Below, piece after piece: positions 18,264 through 26,557 of a stretch of DNA of 64,000 nt. A program made the translations under genes and the position numbers. Source of the DNA: JAKVCB01 sp963578605 (GTDB lineage Bacteria > Planctomycetota > Planctomycetia > Pirellulales > Lacipirellulaceae); assembly GCA_963578605.1 (NCBI GenBank), contig CAUZEA010000007.1, forward strand, positions 30,944-94,943, given 5' to 3'. Each line of letters begins with the position of its first letter. Position 1 is the first letter of the stretch. A model generated the notes under the pieces. It was not told the DNA's origin. It did no database searches and saw only the letters and a list, made by a program, of their open reading frames with translations.

Positions 18264-19025
18264 CTATTTTGCATAATCGGCTACCAGTGAAAACACGGGA
18301 GTCCCCGGTCCGCGCAACAGATTCTCCGGATGAATGTGCAGGGTACCGCCTATGCGAAAAATCCCGGTCGAATAGTCCACGGTCAACGGGCCCTGCAAAT
18401 CAACTTGGATTTGATCGTGGTATTTGATCTTGGAAAAATCGCCAAAGCAACATTGATTATTGTCTCGTACCAAGAGAAAAGCTTTAGCGTTTTTCCGCAC
18501 TGCCAGTGAATCGGGGCGAATGTAACCCTTGATGAAGATCTTTTGGCCTTGCAGTGCAGCTAGATCATCAGGAATGGGCTTTCTGCCGCGCTCTTCGATT
18601 TGATTCGGTTTCATTTTCCCGAACGTTATGCGTGTGTAACCTTCGGGAACTTCTGTCGCATACACGTAGCTACCGTAGCCGACTCCAGTCACAAGAAAGA
18701 AGGTAGCCAGCACGAACCCGGCGATGGCGAGGGGGCGTCCCGTGTATTGGTCACTATGCCGGCGGATTTGCAGCCACGCCCGGAGGGAAATAAACATCGC
18801 GATCAAGGGAATCGGGCATACCATTAAACAAGCTTCTAAGCTGCTGGTGGCAATTGCCAGGGTAAAGACCGATGCGATACCAAGTATCAAGCCGGCGACG
18901 GCACCTGTGTGTAGGGCACGGTACTCAAGCGCCGTATGGCGATTGAGCCGTTCCGGAGAATCACCTTCGTCAAGCGAGGTCGATGACATGGAGACAATTG
19001 TGGACATGATTTTGTTCGTTGACAC
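18264..19025 (-). CDS. Two-helix membrane protein with a DUF3299-like CCFG domain
   Basis: The 253-residue protein has an N-terminal DUF4190-like pair of membrane helices (GAVAGLILGIASVFTLAIAT and a later AIAGFVLATFFLVTGVGYGS) with an intervening helix containing LMVCPIPLIAMF. The extracytoplasmic C-terminus has FIKGYIRPDS, then FLLVRDNNQCCFGDFSK, matching the core of the lipoprotein encoded just downstream. Three in-frame methionines (1, 7 and 13) are possible starts. The gene lies in a minus-strand series with the ABC transporter genes upstream; the 291-base gap to the previous gene leaves operon membership open. Function unknown, possibly metal handling. Confidence 0.75.
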   Translation of the reverse strand: MSTNKIMSTIVSMSSTSLDEGDSPERLNRHTALEYRALHTGAVAGLILGIASVFTLAIATSSLEACLMVCPIPLIAMFISLRAWLQIRRHSDQYTGRPLAIAGFVLATFFLVTGVGYGSYVYATEVPEGYTRITFGKMKPNQIEERGRKPIPDDLAALQGQKIFIKGYIRPDSLAVRKNAKAFLLVRDNNQCCFGDFSKIKYHDQIQVDLQGPLTVDYSTGIFRIGGTLHIHPENLLRGPGTPVFSLVADYAK

Positions 19026-19316
19026 GAAAAGGATTTAGCCCTGACGATCTCCTGGCCCTGGGGTGGTTGGTATCTCGAAAAACGTGCTGCTACGTGGTCA
19101 CGATTCAACGGCTCGTGCCACGGGTCGTTCGTTAACCCTTCAGTTCTTGTTGGAGTTTTCCTGTTTACCTGTCGCTAAATTTTTCCGAGTTCAGACCACC
19201 CTTAAGGAGCGACGCAACGCCTGATCCTTGTACCTTTCAGGATGTGGCAATTCCAATCAGGCGGGTTGCCAGGATCGCGGCACACCTCCATTATTCTAAC
19301 ATGCAGCAATCTCAGG

Positions 19317-21113
19317 TCACGCGGATCCACTTTTCAAGATCAGCCAAAACAATCCCATCAGTAAGACCCCTGCCAAGAGGGGAACAGCAAGGATCATCGT
19401 CCTGTTTGGAGGTGCGGGTGTGTCAAGCTCACGGCTTGTAGTCACGCTTGACGGTGGCTCGGGATCGGTGATGGGTGTGGAGGCAGTTGCCGCCACGGTG
19501 GCAGTCGTGTCAGTCCCCTCAGGGGTGGCTGGCTTCGCTTCGGAGGGTCGCGCACGATTTGGGCTGGCTTCTTTTTGCGGGGTATCTTCCTGAAGCGCTA
19601 CCGTGGTCGTGGGGGTAATGCCGGCGTTAAACTGGGGATCGGCTGGATCGGGAATATCGGCGACGTCGGTATCCGTACCTGTCGGACGGGTCGCTTCTCC
19701 GGAACCTGGCTCCTGGGAGTTCTCCTGTCCGGCATTGCCTGCGGCGGGGCTGGCAGGATCGGACGAAGCCTCTTTTTCGGGATCGCCCTGGCGGGTGTAA
19801 TTGGTGCTGTCTCCGGCTGGCCTCGACCTTCCCAAGTAGCCGAAGGCCATCAAGCTGCGGGCTCGCTCGACCGCTTCGGGATCCAGCGATTCCAGTTCTT
19901 TGAGCGCGTTCTTCGCACGGGTACCGACGTCGCCCTCCTGTTCGCTTGCGACGATCAAGTAGGTGACAATAGGTTGTCGCACAAAGCTCCGATCATCGGC
20001 ACTGTGGAACATGGCAACGAGACGATCCAGAATCTCCCAATCATCCCAGCGGGCCAGATCAGGGATGACCTGGTCGGCAAAGTCGGGATGATCCAACAAG
20101 AGCCGCACCGACTCAAGCAACCGTTCACGTGGAATGACATCCGTCTCTTCACCATGGAAGCGTAGCGCCATCAACGTGTTGTAGGTATGGGTGTATTCAG
20201 CCTTGGTATTTTTCAAAAATCGTTCGTTGATCGCGGGGAGCACTTCTGGACCTGCCAGTTTGACGTAACAGGCGATCATCGCATCGAGACCGAGCTTTCT
20301 AGATCGTTCATGGGTCCGCACGACCTCGGTCACCAAGGGTAAAGCGATAGGGCCCCCGAGCGATAACCCGGCTTGCACGAGTTGTTTTACACCGGGTTCG
20401 ACTTCGCGGTGGTCCGAAAAGATCATCTCCTCCAGCATGGGCAGATCGCCTTGGTCACCACACACACCCAGCATGGTGAGGTAGAGTCGTCGCCGGCTGG
20501 GTCCGACGGTTGAACTGGAAATCCATTCGACGAGCTGATCGTGATCCAGTCGATCCGCCAGCGCAATCACCTCGTCGTATGGCGCGCGGGCAAACTCGTC
20601 ATAGGAATCTTGCCGTAAAAGGGGGTCGTCATCTTCCAGGTACTGCTGGAAAAATTCCAGCCTCGCGGCCCCTTCGGCCGGCAAATTCGGCAGTTGTTCG
20701 ACGTATTCGACGGCTTTGTCCGACAAAGGTAGCGGCGTGCTCCAGTCAACCTTTTCCGCGCCAATTCCCGTGATCAGGAACGATTTATCTTTTTCGGGTG
20801 GGCCGAAGAAAACGACGTCGATGTTTTCGATGCCTTTCAGCAAAGGTTCGCCCTTGAGCGTTTTGTAGATCTTAAAAGTCGCAATCCCTGTGTCAGGATC
20901 GATCACTCCAAAGCGTCCCAGCGCGTCGGGGCCATTCTCCGGAGGGAGCGCCCCTTTGACAAGCCGCGCCAGGACGACTGCGTCTGACGAATCCATTTCC
21001 TGGCTGAGCGTTTGAGAGGTGGCGCTGCAGAACGGACATGCTTGTAGCGACGTGCTCCCAAAAATCAGTGAGCAGGAAAAAAAAACCAAACCAAAAATAT
21101 TGTTGGAGAACAT
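19317..21113 (-). CDS. Membrane-anchored CPFC protein with HEAT-like helical region
   Basis: The 598-residue protein starts with a signal peptide that ends at SLQACPFCSATSQ, leaving a CxxC motif at the mature N-terminus. An N-terminal beta-rich part (SSDAVVLARLV, TGIATFKIYKTLKG) is followed by a helical region of roughly residues 140-420 that resembles HEAT-type repeats. Then comes a Pro/Ser/Thr-rich linker of about 120 residues and a single C-terminal membrane helix (MILAVPLLAGVLLMGLFWLI). It is predicted to be extracytoplasmic and anchored at its C-terminus. The signal peptide is encoded over a run of nine T residues. It follows the ABC permease gene by 146 bases. No enzymatic motif was found; the CxxC could bind metal. 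Confidence 0.75.
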   Translation of the reverse strand: MFSNNIFGLVFFSCSLIFGSTSLQACPFCSATSQTLSQEMDSSDAVVLARLVKGALPPENGPDALGRFGVIDPDTGIATFKIYKTLKGEPLLKGIENIDVVFFGPPEKDKSFLITGIGAEKVDWSTPLPLSDKAVEYVEQLPNLPAEGAARLEFFQQYLEDDDPLLRQDSYDEFARAPYDEVIALADRLDHDQLVEWISSSTVGPSRRRLYLTMLGVCGDQGDLPMLEEMIFSDHREVEPGVKQLVQAGLSLGGPIALPLVTEVVRTHERSRKLGLDAMIACYVKLAGPEVLPAINERFLKNTKAEYTHTYNTLMALRFHGEETDVIPRERLLESVRLLLDHPDFADQVIPDLARWDDWEILDRLVAMFHSADDRSFVRQPIVTYLIVASEQEGDVGTRAKNALKELESLDPEAVERARSLMAFGYLGRSRPAGDSTNYTRQGDPEKEASSDPASPAAGNAGQENSQEPGSGEATRPTGTDTDVADIPDPADPQFNAGITPTTTVALQEDTPQKEASPNRARPSEAKPATPEGTDTTATVAATASTPITDPEPPSSVTTSRELDTPAPPNRTMILAVPLLAGVLLMGLFWLILKSGSA

Positions 21114-21259
21114 GATGTGCTTGTCATACTGTTGTATTCAGGTGATTGGAATCAGCCAGAACAAGGGTTGGTTGCGGCAACTGCTGAACCTTCATTCTAC
21201 TGGTTTACAAATTTTGGGAAAATGGTTTTTCACCAGGCTGGCACTGTTCGGGCGTTCGT

Positions 21260-22588
21260 CTAGCCCACACTGAGTGATTTGGCGACGTCGGTTCGATAGG
21301 CGGCCAGGGCCGGGAGAAAGCCGACAACCGTTGCCAACAACAACAACCCGGGCAGGAGGGTCATTTCTTGCCAATCAAATTGGAATAAACTGAGCGTCAC
21401 GCCCGTGTGCGATTCAACATACGGACTGGCCAAAGCGATCAACCCGTGCCCTAACAGCATACCCACGAGGCCACCGCATAGGGAGAGCAGGATTGACTCT
21501 ACAAGAATGATGCTCATGACCGCGCGTCGACTTGCCCCCAGGGCTCGCATCACCGCAATGTCGTGGCTCCGCTCGCTCATGGAGTTGTAAATGCTGACCA
21601 GGATACTGATTCCTGCAACAATCAGGATCAAGATTGTCATTACAAGGAGGATCAAACGCATCGGTCCTACAATCCGGTCCAACATGCGAGCGACTTCACT
21701 CACGGGAGAAACAGCCTGCGCGATTCGCTCTTTGCTCTTATTGATAGCTGCGTCGAGAACGAGCGGCCCGAACTCGTTATTGCAAACAACTAGAATCGAG
21801 GTCACTTCCCGCAGTTGGTCGGCCAGAGGTTCGACTGGAGATCCGTCATTCGCGGTTCCGACAGGGGTGGAGTAGACCAGTTCTTCAACGGCAACTCCCT
21901 CAGGTCGGGAAAGCGCGTGCCCTTCGAGCAAATAAAACCCTTCAATGTTCACGAACACGGCGCGATCGTTTGCCGTGCCAGTTGGTGCCAGGATGCCGAC
22001 AATCTTGAATTGTCGATGTTTCTCTCCTGTACCGCTAATACCGTGTGTGGGATTAAGCGGGTCGCCCACCTGAAGCCCCGCCTGTGAAGCAACCACCGAA
22101 CCAACAACGGCCTCAAAAAAATTGTTGGCCTTGAAATTCCTACCTGCGCGAAATTTATATCGCCGATCGGAACCGTCCTGGTTCTTCTGATATACGATCT
22201 TGTCAAACAAGTCTGGGGTGGTTCCAATCACCCGAAAAAGCTTTCCGTTCGGTGCTTCGTAGCTATCGCCCAGGCAGTACGGAACGGCTAGTTTTGTCAC
22301 GTCCGCAAACTCACCAGCGGCGAATTTCTGGTAGTAACTGTAGGGTATCGGATAGTCGGGTTTGCCGAGATGATACACGGTGCTCAACACCAGCTGCAGA
22401 GGACCACTCTTACCGCCTACAATCAGGTGATAACCCTGGGCATCCTGTTCAAACTGTCGAACCGTCACACTATGAATGACGATCACACAAATCATCACGG
22501 CCACGCCAAGAGCCATTGAGAGACCGGTCAACGACGAAGCGAGTGCCCGTTGTTCCATGTTTCGCCACGCAATTTTCCAAAAAGGCAT
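21260..22588 (-). CDS. FtsX/MacB-like ABC transporter permease
   Basis: The 442-residue protein has an N-terminal helix (SLTGLSMALGVAVMICVIVI), a large periplasmic MacB-type domain (about residues 40-270), and three C-terminal helices of the FtsX fold (LILLVMTILILIVAGISILV, then SIILVESILLSLCGGLVGML, then LLPGLLLLATVVGFLPALAA). The conserved MRALGASRRAVMSIILVE coupling segment is clear. Such permeases work by mechanotransmission, in lipoprotein release, export or cell-wall control, rather than by simple solute import. It pairs with the ATPase encoded upstream; 118 bases with three 20-bp repeats lie between them. Confidence 0.92.
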   Translation of the reverse strand: MPFWKIAWRNMEQRALASSLTGLSMALGVAVMICVIVIHSVTVRQFEQDAQGYHLIVGGKSGPLQLVLSTVYHLGKPDYPIPYSYYQKFAAGEFADVTKLAVPYCLGDSYEAPNGKLFRVIGTTPDLFDKIVYQKNQDGSDRRYKFRAGRNFKANNFFEAVVGSVVASQAGLQVGDPLNPTHGISGTGEKHRQFKIVGILAPTGTANDRAVFVNIEGFYLLEGHALSRPEGVAVEELVYSTPVGTANDGSPVEPLADQLREVTSILVVCNNEFGPLVLDAAINKSKERIAQAVSPVSEVARMLDRIVGPMRLILLVMTILILIVAGISILVSIYNSMSERSHDIAVMRALGASRRAVMSIILVESILLSLCGGLVGMLLGHGLIALASPYVESHTGVTLSLFQFDWQEMTLLPGLLLLATVVGFLPALAAYRTDVAKSLSVG

Positions 22589-22655
22589 GAGAAGGTCTGT
22601 GCGGGGATGGGGGTGAAAGTTGAGTCCTGCCAGGAGTTCCGCAAAGGGATGCTGG

Positions 22656-22711
22656 GAGGCTGGGTTTTAAATCTTGAGGCTGGGTTTCAAATCTTGAGGC
22701 TGGGTTTCAAA
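22656..22711 (+). repeat. Three 20-bp tandem repeats between ABC ATPase and permease genes
   Basis: The unit GAGGCTGGGTTTCAAATCTT occurs twice (one copy with a single change) and a third copy is complete for 16 bases. The repeats overlap the TGA stop codon of the ATPase gene (minus strand, 22707-22709) and fill the gap toward the permease gene. Confidence 0.85.
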
Positions 22712-23408
22712 CCGTGCCGTCGATCGTCTCGGCTGCTGCGTCTCCTTCTACCACTCGATTAATGTTCTCCAAATCCTCAACCCGCTCAAATTGGTCGGAG
22801 ACTTCCGTCGCATGGGTCACCAATAACAGGGCAATTCTTTCTGCGCGGCAACTTTCTCGCAACAAATCGATCACCTGTTGTTGGTGGGCCGGATCAATGT
22901 TGGCGGTTGGTTCATCTGCCAGCAAGATAAGGGGGCAGTTGGCCAAAGCTCGAGCGACGGCTACCCGCTGTTGCTCGCCAACGGAAAGAGCCGCCGGCTT
23001 GTGCCCGAGTCGGTGTCCCAGCCCGACGCGACTCAGCAGTTCCACTGCGCGAGAGCGATCGGTTCGTTGTCCCGTGAATGTCATGCCCAACAGCACATTC
23101 TCCAGGGCCGTAAACGCGGGCAGCAATTTGAACGTTTGAAACACGTAGCCGATATTGCGAGCCCGAAAGCGATCACGCCCCGCCTCAGGAAGCCTGGTGA
23201 TCTCGACGTTATCGATCTGAATACTTCCCCGATCGACGGTCAATAACCCTGCGATTGCGTTCAACAACGTCGTTTTTCCGCAACCGCTGCGGCCACGGAT
23301 GACAACCTCTTCACCGGCATCCATCTCAAAATGAGGGACATCGAGAATCGGCAGAGGCTTACCGTTCGGCTCGCGATACGCCTTTTCGATATTTTCAAGC
23401 AACAACAT
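22707..23408 (-). CDS. LolD/MacB-type ABC transporter ATP-binding protein
   Basis: The 233-residue ATPase has a Walker A motif GRSGCGKTTLLNA, the signature LSVGEQQRVAVARAL, Walker B LILLADEPTANID and the switch histidine in LLVTHATEV. Its length and the early FQTFKLLPAFTALENVL segment match the LolD/MacB/FtsE subgroup, which partners FtsX-like permeases such as the one encoded directly downstream. The stop codon sits inside a tandem repeat. It is the first gene of the minus-strand block that continues to 17530. Confidence 0.93.
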   Translation of the reverse strand: MLLLENIEKAYREPNGKPLPILDVPHFEMDAGEEVVIRGRSGCGKTTLLNAIAGLLTVDRGSIQIDNVEITRLPEAGRDRFRARNIGYVFQTFKLLPAFTALENVLLGMTFTGQRTDRSRAVELLSRVGLGHRLGHKPAALSVGEQQRVAVARALANCPLILLADEPTANIDPAHQQQVIDLLRESCRAERIALLLVTHATEVSDQFERVEDLENINRVVEGDAAAETIDGTV

Positions 23409-23818
23409 GCGCGTGGTGACAGATAGGTTGTTTAGCAGATTGCCTGTGGCAGCCCCTGGTTACCAGGAGGCTTTCCTGCCAACGGCTGCCGGTGCTCACA
23501 ATGATAGCACACATGGTGGATCGGCCCGATAGCCGATCATCGTCAGTGGCCGAATACTCTCAAATTCCTGCTAACTACTCAACCCGACAACCACCATCCG
23601 CGCACCCTTTTCGGTACGCACGTGCTGGCAGGGTAGTTCGCCACACCAGGGAAGCGGGAGCAAGAAATACAACCGACGACGGAAAGTCTTACAAACACGT
23701 CTCAGGCCGCTTCCGGCAGAGGATCAAAATCCACAACGCCGTTTGTTCCCATTATCGGAAAAAACACCGGGATTGATACAGCTAGCAACGAGGTGTGTGG
23801 GGATTGGCTTCACAAGTT
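23409..23818. other. Intergenic upstream of the ABC transporter block
   Basis: No gene is seen on either strand. It should contain the promoter for the minus-strand transporter block, but no clear boxes were found. Confidence 0.4.
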
Positions 23819-23834
23819 TGGCACGTGGTGTGCT
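23819..23834 (+). promoter_or_regulatory. Sigma-54-like -24/-12 promoter
   Basis: TGGCACG-TGGT-GTGCT keeps the GG-N10-GC spacing and differs from the consensus TGGCACG-N4-TTGCW at one position. It points toward the terminator at 23968 and folC. A match this good is expected about once by chance in a window of this size, so position is the main support. Confidence 0.4.
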
Positions 23835-23844
23835 CTTCTATCGC

Positions 23845-24008
23845 AATGGTAGAAGAGAGAGTGCCTTATCGCGATCAACCGTCCACCAGCGGGTTTGACC
23901 AGGTTGGCGGCCGACGACGCGGTTTGGCGAAAAGACGATTTCCCGCCAATGTCGGTCTCCCCATCCGAAGGCCGGCGAGGTTTCCCGCACCTCGCCGGCC
24001 TTTTCTTA
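23845..24008 (+). ncRNA. Candidate small RNA or attenuated folC leader
   Basis: No protein-coding gene ends before the strong terminator at 23968-24008, which implies a short transcript. The start is inferred from the sigma-54-like site and would give about 160 nucleotides. Structure is visible: a TTGGCG/CGCCAA pairing (23924-23929 with 23944-23949) and, slightly upstream, an 8-base hairpin CTCTTCTA/TAGAAGAG around 23834-23858 extended by GGCAC/GTGCC. It does not match the conserved cores of 6S, SRP, RNase P or tmRNA as far as can be judged by eye. Confidence 0.3.
23968..24008 (+). terminator. Strong rho-independent terminator upstream of folC
   Basis: A perfect 14-base GC-rich stem (AAGGCCGGCGAGGT at 23968-23981 and its complement at 23989-24002) with a 7-base loop runs into TTTTCTT on the plus strand. 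It lies about 120 bases before the folC start codon. Confidence 0.8.
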
Positions 24009-24125
24009 TGCGCTGGGATCACCCCGGATGTCGCGAAAGTCGGTTTCGATCCCTTGCAGTCAGGTTCAACCGCTGCCAGGATGCGTGTCTGCTGTTTCTG
24101 CCACTTCCACCGTGCCCCGCGAGCC

Positions 24126-25565
24126 ATGAACGACCGACTGAGCGATGATCGCGACAGGCTGAATTACCAGACAGCACTCCGCTGGCTGATGGGGCGGATC
24201 AACTACGAGCGGACTTTGGCCATTCCCTACCATGAGCGGCAGCTGAAACTCGACCGGATGCGGCAGCTGCTAAACCGGCTTGGCAACCCCGATGCCGGCA
24301 TGAAAATCATCCATGTCGCAGGAACAAAAGGTAAAGGTTCAACGGGGGCAATGGTTGCCAGCATACTTCGTTCCGCCGGGTTCCGCGTTGGCGTTTTCAG
24401 CTCGCCTCATCTTCATCGCGTTGAAGAGCGGTTTGTGGTCGACGACATTCCTTGCCGTAGCCGAGATTTCGTCAACCTGATCAACCATCTGCAACCCGTC
24501 GTCGAGCAGCTGGGTGAGCAAACGCACAGCGACGCTGAACTTGCCCCGGGACCGACCTATTTCGACGTAACCACCGCCCTGGCCATACAATATTTCGCGG
24601 ATCGACAGGTTGATTTCGCGGTGTTAGAAGTCGGTTTGGGAGGTCGACTCGATTCGACCAACGTCTGTATGCCAATCGTGTCGGTGATTACCAGCATCAG
24701 CCGAGATCACACAAAGCAGCTTGGCAATTCACTGGTATCGATCGCACGTGAAAAGGCTGGCATTATCAAGCATGGAGTCCCCGTCATCAGCGGAGTTACG
24801 ACCAGCGGTCCACGTGACGTGATTGTTCAGGCAGCTCGTGAACATGGCTGTCGCTTCCTCGAATTGGGTCGCCAATTCGAGTTCCGCTATCAGGCAGCAC
24901 TCGATCCCCAACCGCACGGTCTCATGGACTTTTCGTTCCATGCCGGGGGCGTTGAATTTGAACTCCACGACGCTCGGCTGGCGCTTTTGGGTAAACATCA
25001 AGCCACGAACGCAGCAGTTGCGGTTGCCACCACTGTCGAACTTCGCCGCCAGGGCTGGCACATTCGAAACGATGACATCCGTAAGGGCCTCGCAACAGCC
25101 CGACTTCCAGCACGTATCGAACAGATTGGCAATGAACCGACGGTGATCCTCGACACAGCTCACAACAGTGCTTCGGTTCAGGCGCTTGCCGATACGCTCG
25201 AGGAGTACTTTCGACCCACCCGACGCCATTTACTTCTTGCAGTTAGTCAGGATAAGGATGTTCGCGAAATTGTTGCAATTCTTGCCCCCTATTTCGACCA
25301 GTTCATCGCGACCCAATATCAGCAGAACCTCCGAGCCCTGCAGGCAAAACGGCTGGCAGCCATAGTGACAGAGGAACTGCAAAGAATTGGGCACGAAGAA
25401 ATACCGGTTCAATCATTTGATCATCCGGCAACCGCCTGGGAGTACTTGCTCGAAACGGTCGCTCCGGACGAACTCGTGGCTATCACGGGTTCATTCTTCA
25501 TGGCCGCCGAGATGCGAATACTGCTGCTTGGGCAAAATACCTGGCAGAGAGAACCGATCCTATAG
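24126..25565 (+). CDS. folC: Folylpolyglutamate synthase / dihydrofolate synthase
   Basis: This enzyme adds glutamate to dihydropteroate and to folates. The product is about 479 residues. The P-loop is HVAGTKGKGSTGAMVAS, followed by GVFSSPHLHRVEERF, the EVGLGGRLDSTN motif, and DTAHNSASVQALADTL in the C-terminal ligase domain; all are Mur-ligase-family landmarks. The ATG at 24126 was chosen because the frame upstream crosses the terminator. The gene is alone on its strand and convergent with a small hypothetical gene 9 bases downstream. If the upstream terminator acts in its leader, expression could be attenuated. Confidence 0.93.
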   Translation: MNDRLSDDRDRLNYQTALRWLMGRINYERTLAIPYHERQLKLDRMRQLLNRLGNPDAGMKIIHVAGTKGKGSTGAMVASILRSAGFRVGVFSSPHLHRVEERFVVDDIPCRSRDFVNLINHLQPVVEQLGEQTHSDAELAPGPTYFDVTTALAIQYFADRQVDFAVLEVGLGGRLDSTNVCMPIVSVITSISRDHTKQLGNSLVSIAREKAGIIKHGVPVISGVTTSGPRDVIVQAAREHGCRFLELGRQFEFRYQAALDPQPHGLMDFSFHAGGVEFELHDARLALLGKHQATNAAVAVATTVELRRQGWHIRNDDIRKGLATARLPARIEQIGNEPTVILDTAHNSASVQALADTLEEYFRPTRRHLLLAVSQDKDVREIVAILAPYFDQFIATQYQQNLRALQAKRLAAIVTEELQRIGHEEIPVQSFDHPATAWEYLLETVAPDELVAITGSFFMAAEMRILLLGQNTWQREPIL

Positions 25566-25574
25566 CCACCGATC

Positions 25575-25949
25575 CTAACGCACTCGGGGGATGTACCCTG
25601 AATCCTCATCCCAACGGTTGTGCGGATGGTCCAAACGATTGCAATCGAAGGAAACCTCCCGTCGAGCCATCTCCTCCTCAACACGGAGGGTTGGCGTCGC
25701 TACCTCGAAATCAACCAAATCCTGGGCAAAAATCGAAAGCGTGCGGTGGTTCTCCAGATGTCGATTGCGGCTTTGCAATCGTCGCTCGGTCCGAATCTCC
25801 TCCTGAAGTTTACGGACCAATTTTGTAATCGTAGGGTCAGCACGAAGAATCAATTCACTAGGCCGGGCTGAACCTCGTAACGAGCAACGCTCAACCGGGG
25901 CAGGGATCGCAATAACTTGACAACGAATCGTGTAATTCGCAGCAACCAT
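25575..25949 (-). CDS. Small hypothetical protein with a strong ribosome binding site
   Basis: The 124-residue product is not recognised. The start is well supported: AAGGAGG ends 7 bases before the ATG at 25949. The sequence is charged and lacks signal peptide or membrane helices. A beta-rich beginning (NYTIRCQVIAIPAP) is followed by a helical stretch (ITKLVRKLQEEIRTERRLQS) and a polar tail with NRWDEDSGYIPRVR. It is convergent with folC. Cytoplasmic location is likely. Confidence 0.6.
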   Translation of the reverse strand: MVAANYTIRCQVIAIPAPVERCSLRGSARPSELILRADPTITKLVRKLQEEIRTERRLQSRNRHLENHRTLSIFAQDLVDFEVATPTLRVEEEMARREVSFDCNRLDHPHNRWDEDSGYIPRVR

Positions 25950-26557
25950 TTCAGAGCCTCCTTGGTTTTCTCTTCGAAAAGATTGGGTGACCAGTGGTAA
26001 AGCATGCAATGCCGGCGTCGCCAAGCCACTTTGCATGGGTTGCCTGAACTACCACTTCGGCAAACCCAGGTGATAAGGTCGGGGGTTCACAACATCGAGG
26101 ATTTCGATGTCATTGTGCCCCTTGGTGTCGTCCAGGTTGGGGTCGAGGTGACCCGGTTACGAAGCGACCAACCGTTATTGTTGCTTGGTTCCTCGCTGCG
26201 CCCCTTTGACTGTCACAGCCAGGATTCAAGGGAACAGCAGTTGGGCGCCACCCCACAGGTTGGTAATGCACACCTCGTGCCAATCACGGTGCAGGCCGCT
26301 TGGGTGCGCCCGGGTTTGTTGCATAAGTTGTTGATGTGAAATAAGTTGCGATTTTTTTCGAACTGAATTCCACATCTCCCGTTCCGTCAGACAGCACTGC
26401 TGGCCAGAGATGCCCATGGGAAGTTTTGCAATTGGGCGTGCAATTTCTGGAAAGTCGCCCCCTGCTGGCAACGAGACGAGTTGTGGGCTCGAAAGGGAGA
26501 CGTTGCTAACCGGTTACGGTATTGCTGGTACCGTGCTTGGGCAGGGCCCTGAGGGCC
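25950..26557. other. Intergenic, nothing recognised
   Basis: The stretch lies upstream of the small hypothetical gene and downstream of an S41 protease, both on the minus strand. The possible reading frames show no family features. A T7 run near 26351 has no hairpin before it. Confidence 0.4.

Noticed and set aside
23845..24008. Known housekeeping RNA (6S, SRP, RNase P, tmRNA)
   Set aside because: The conserved cores of these RNAs are not visible by eye, and the ends do not pair as in 6S RNA.
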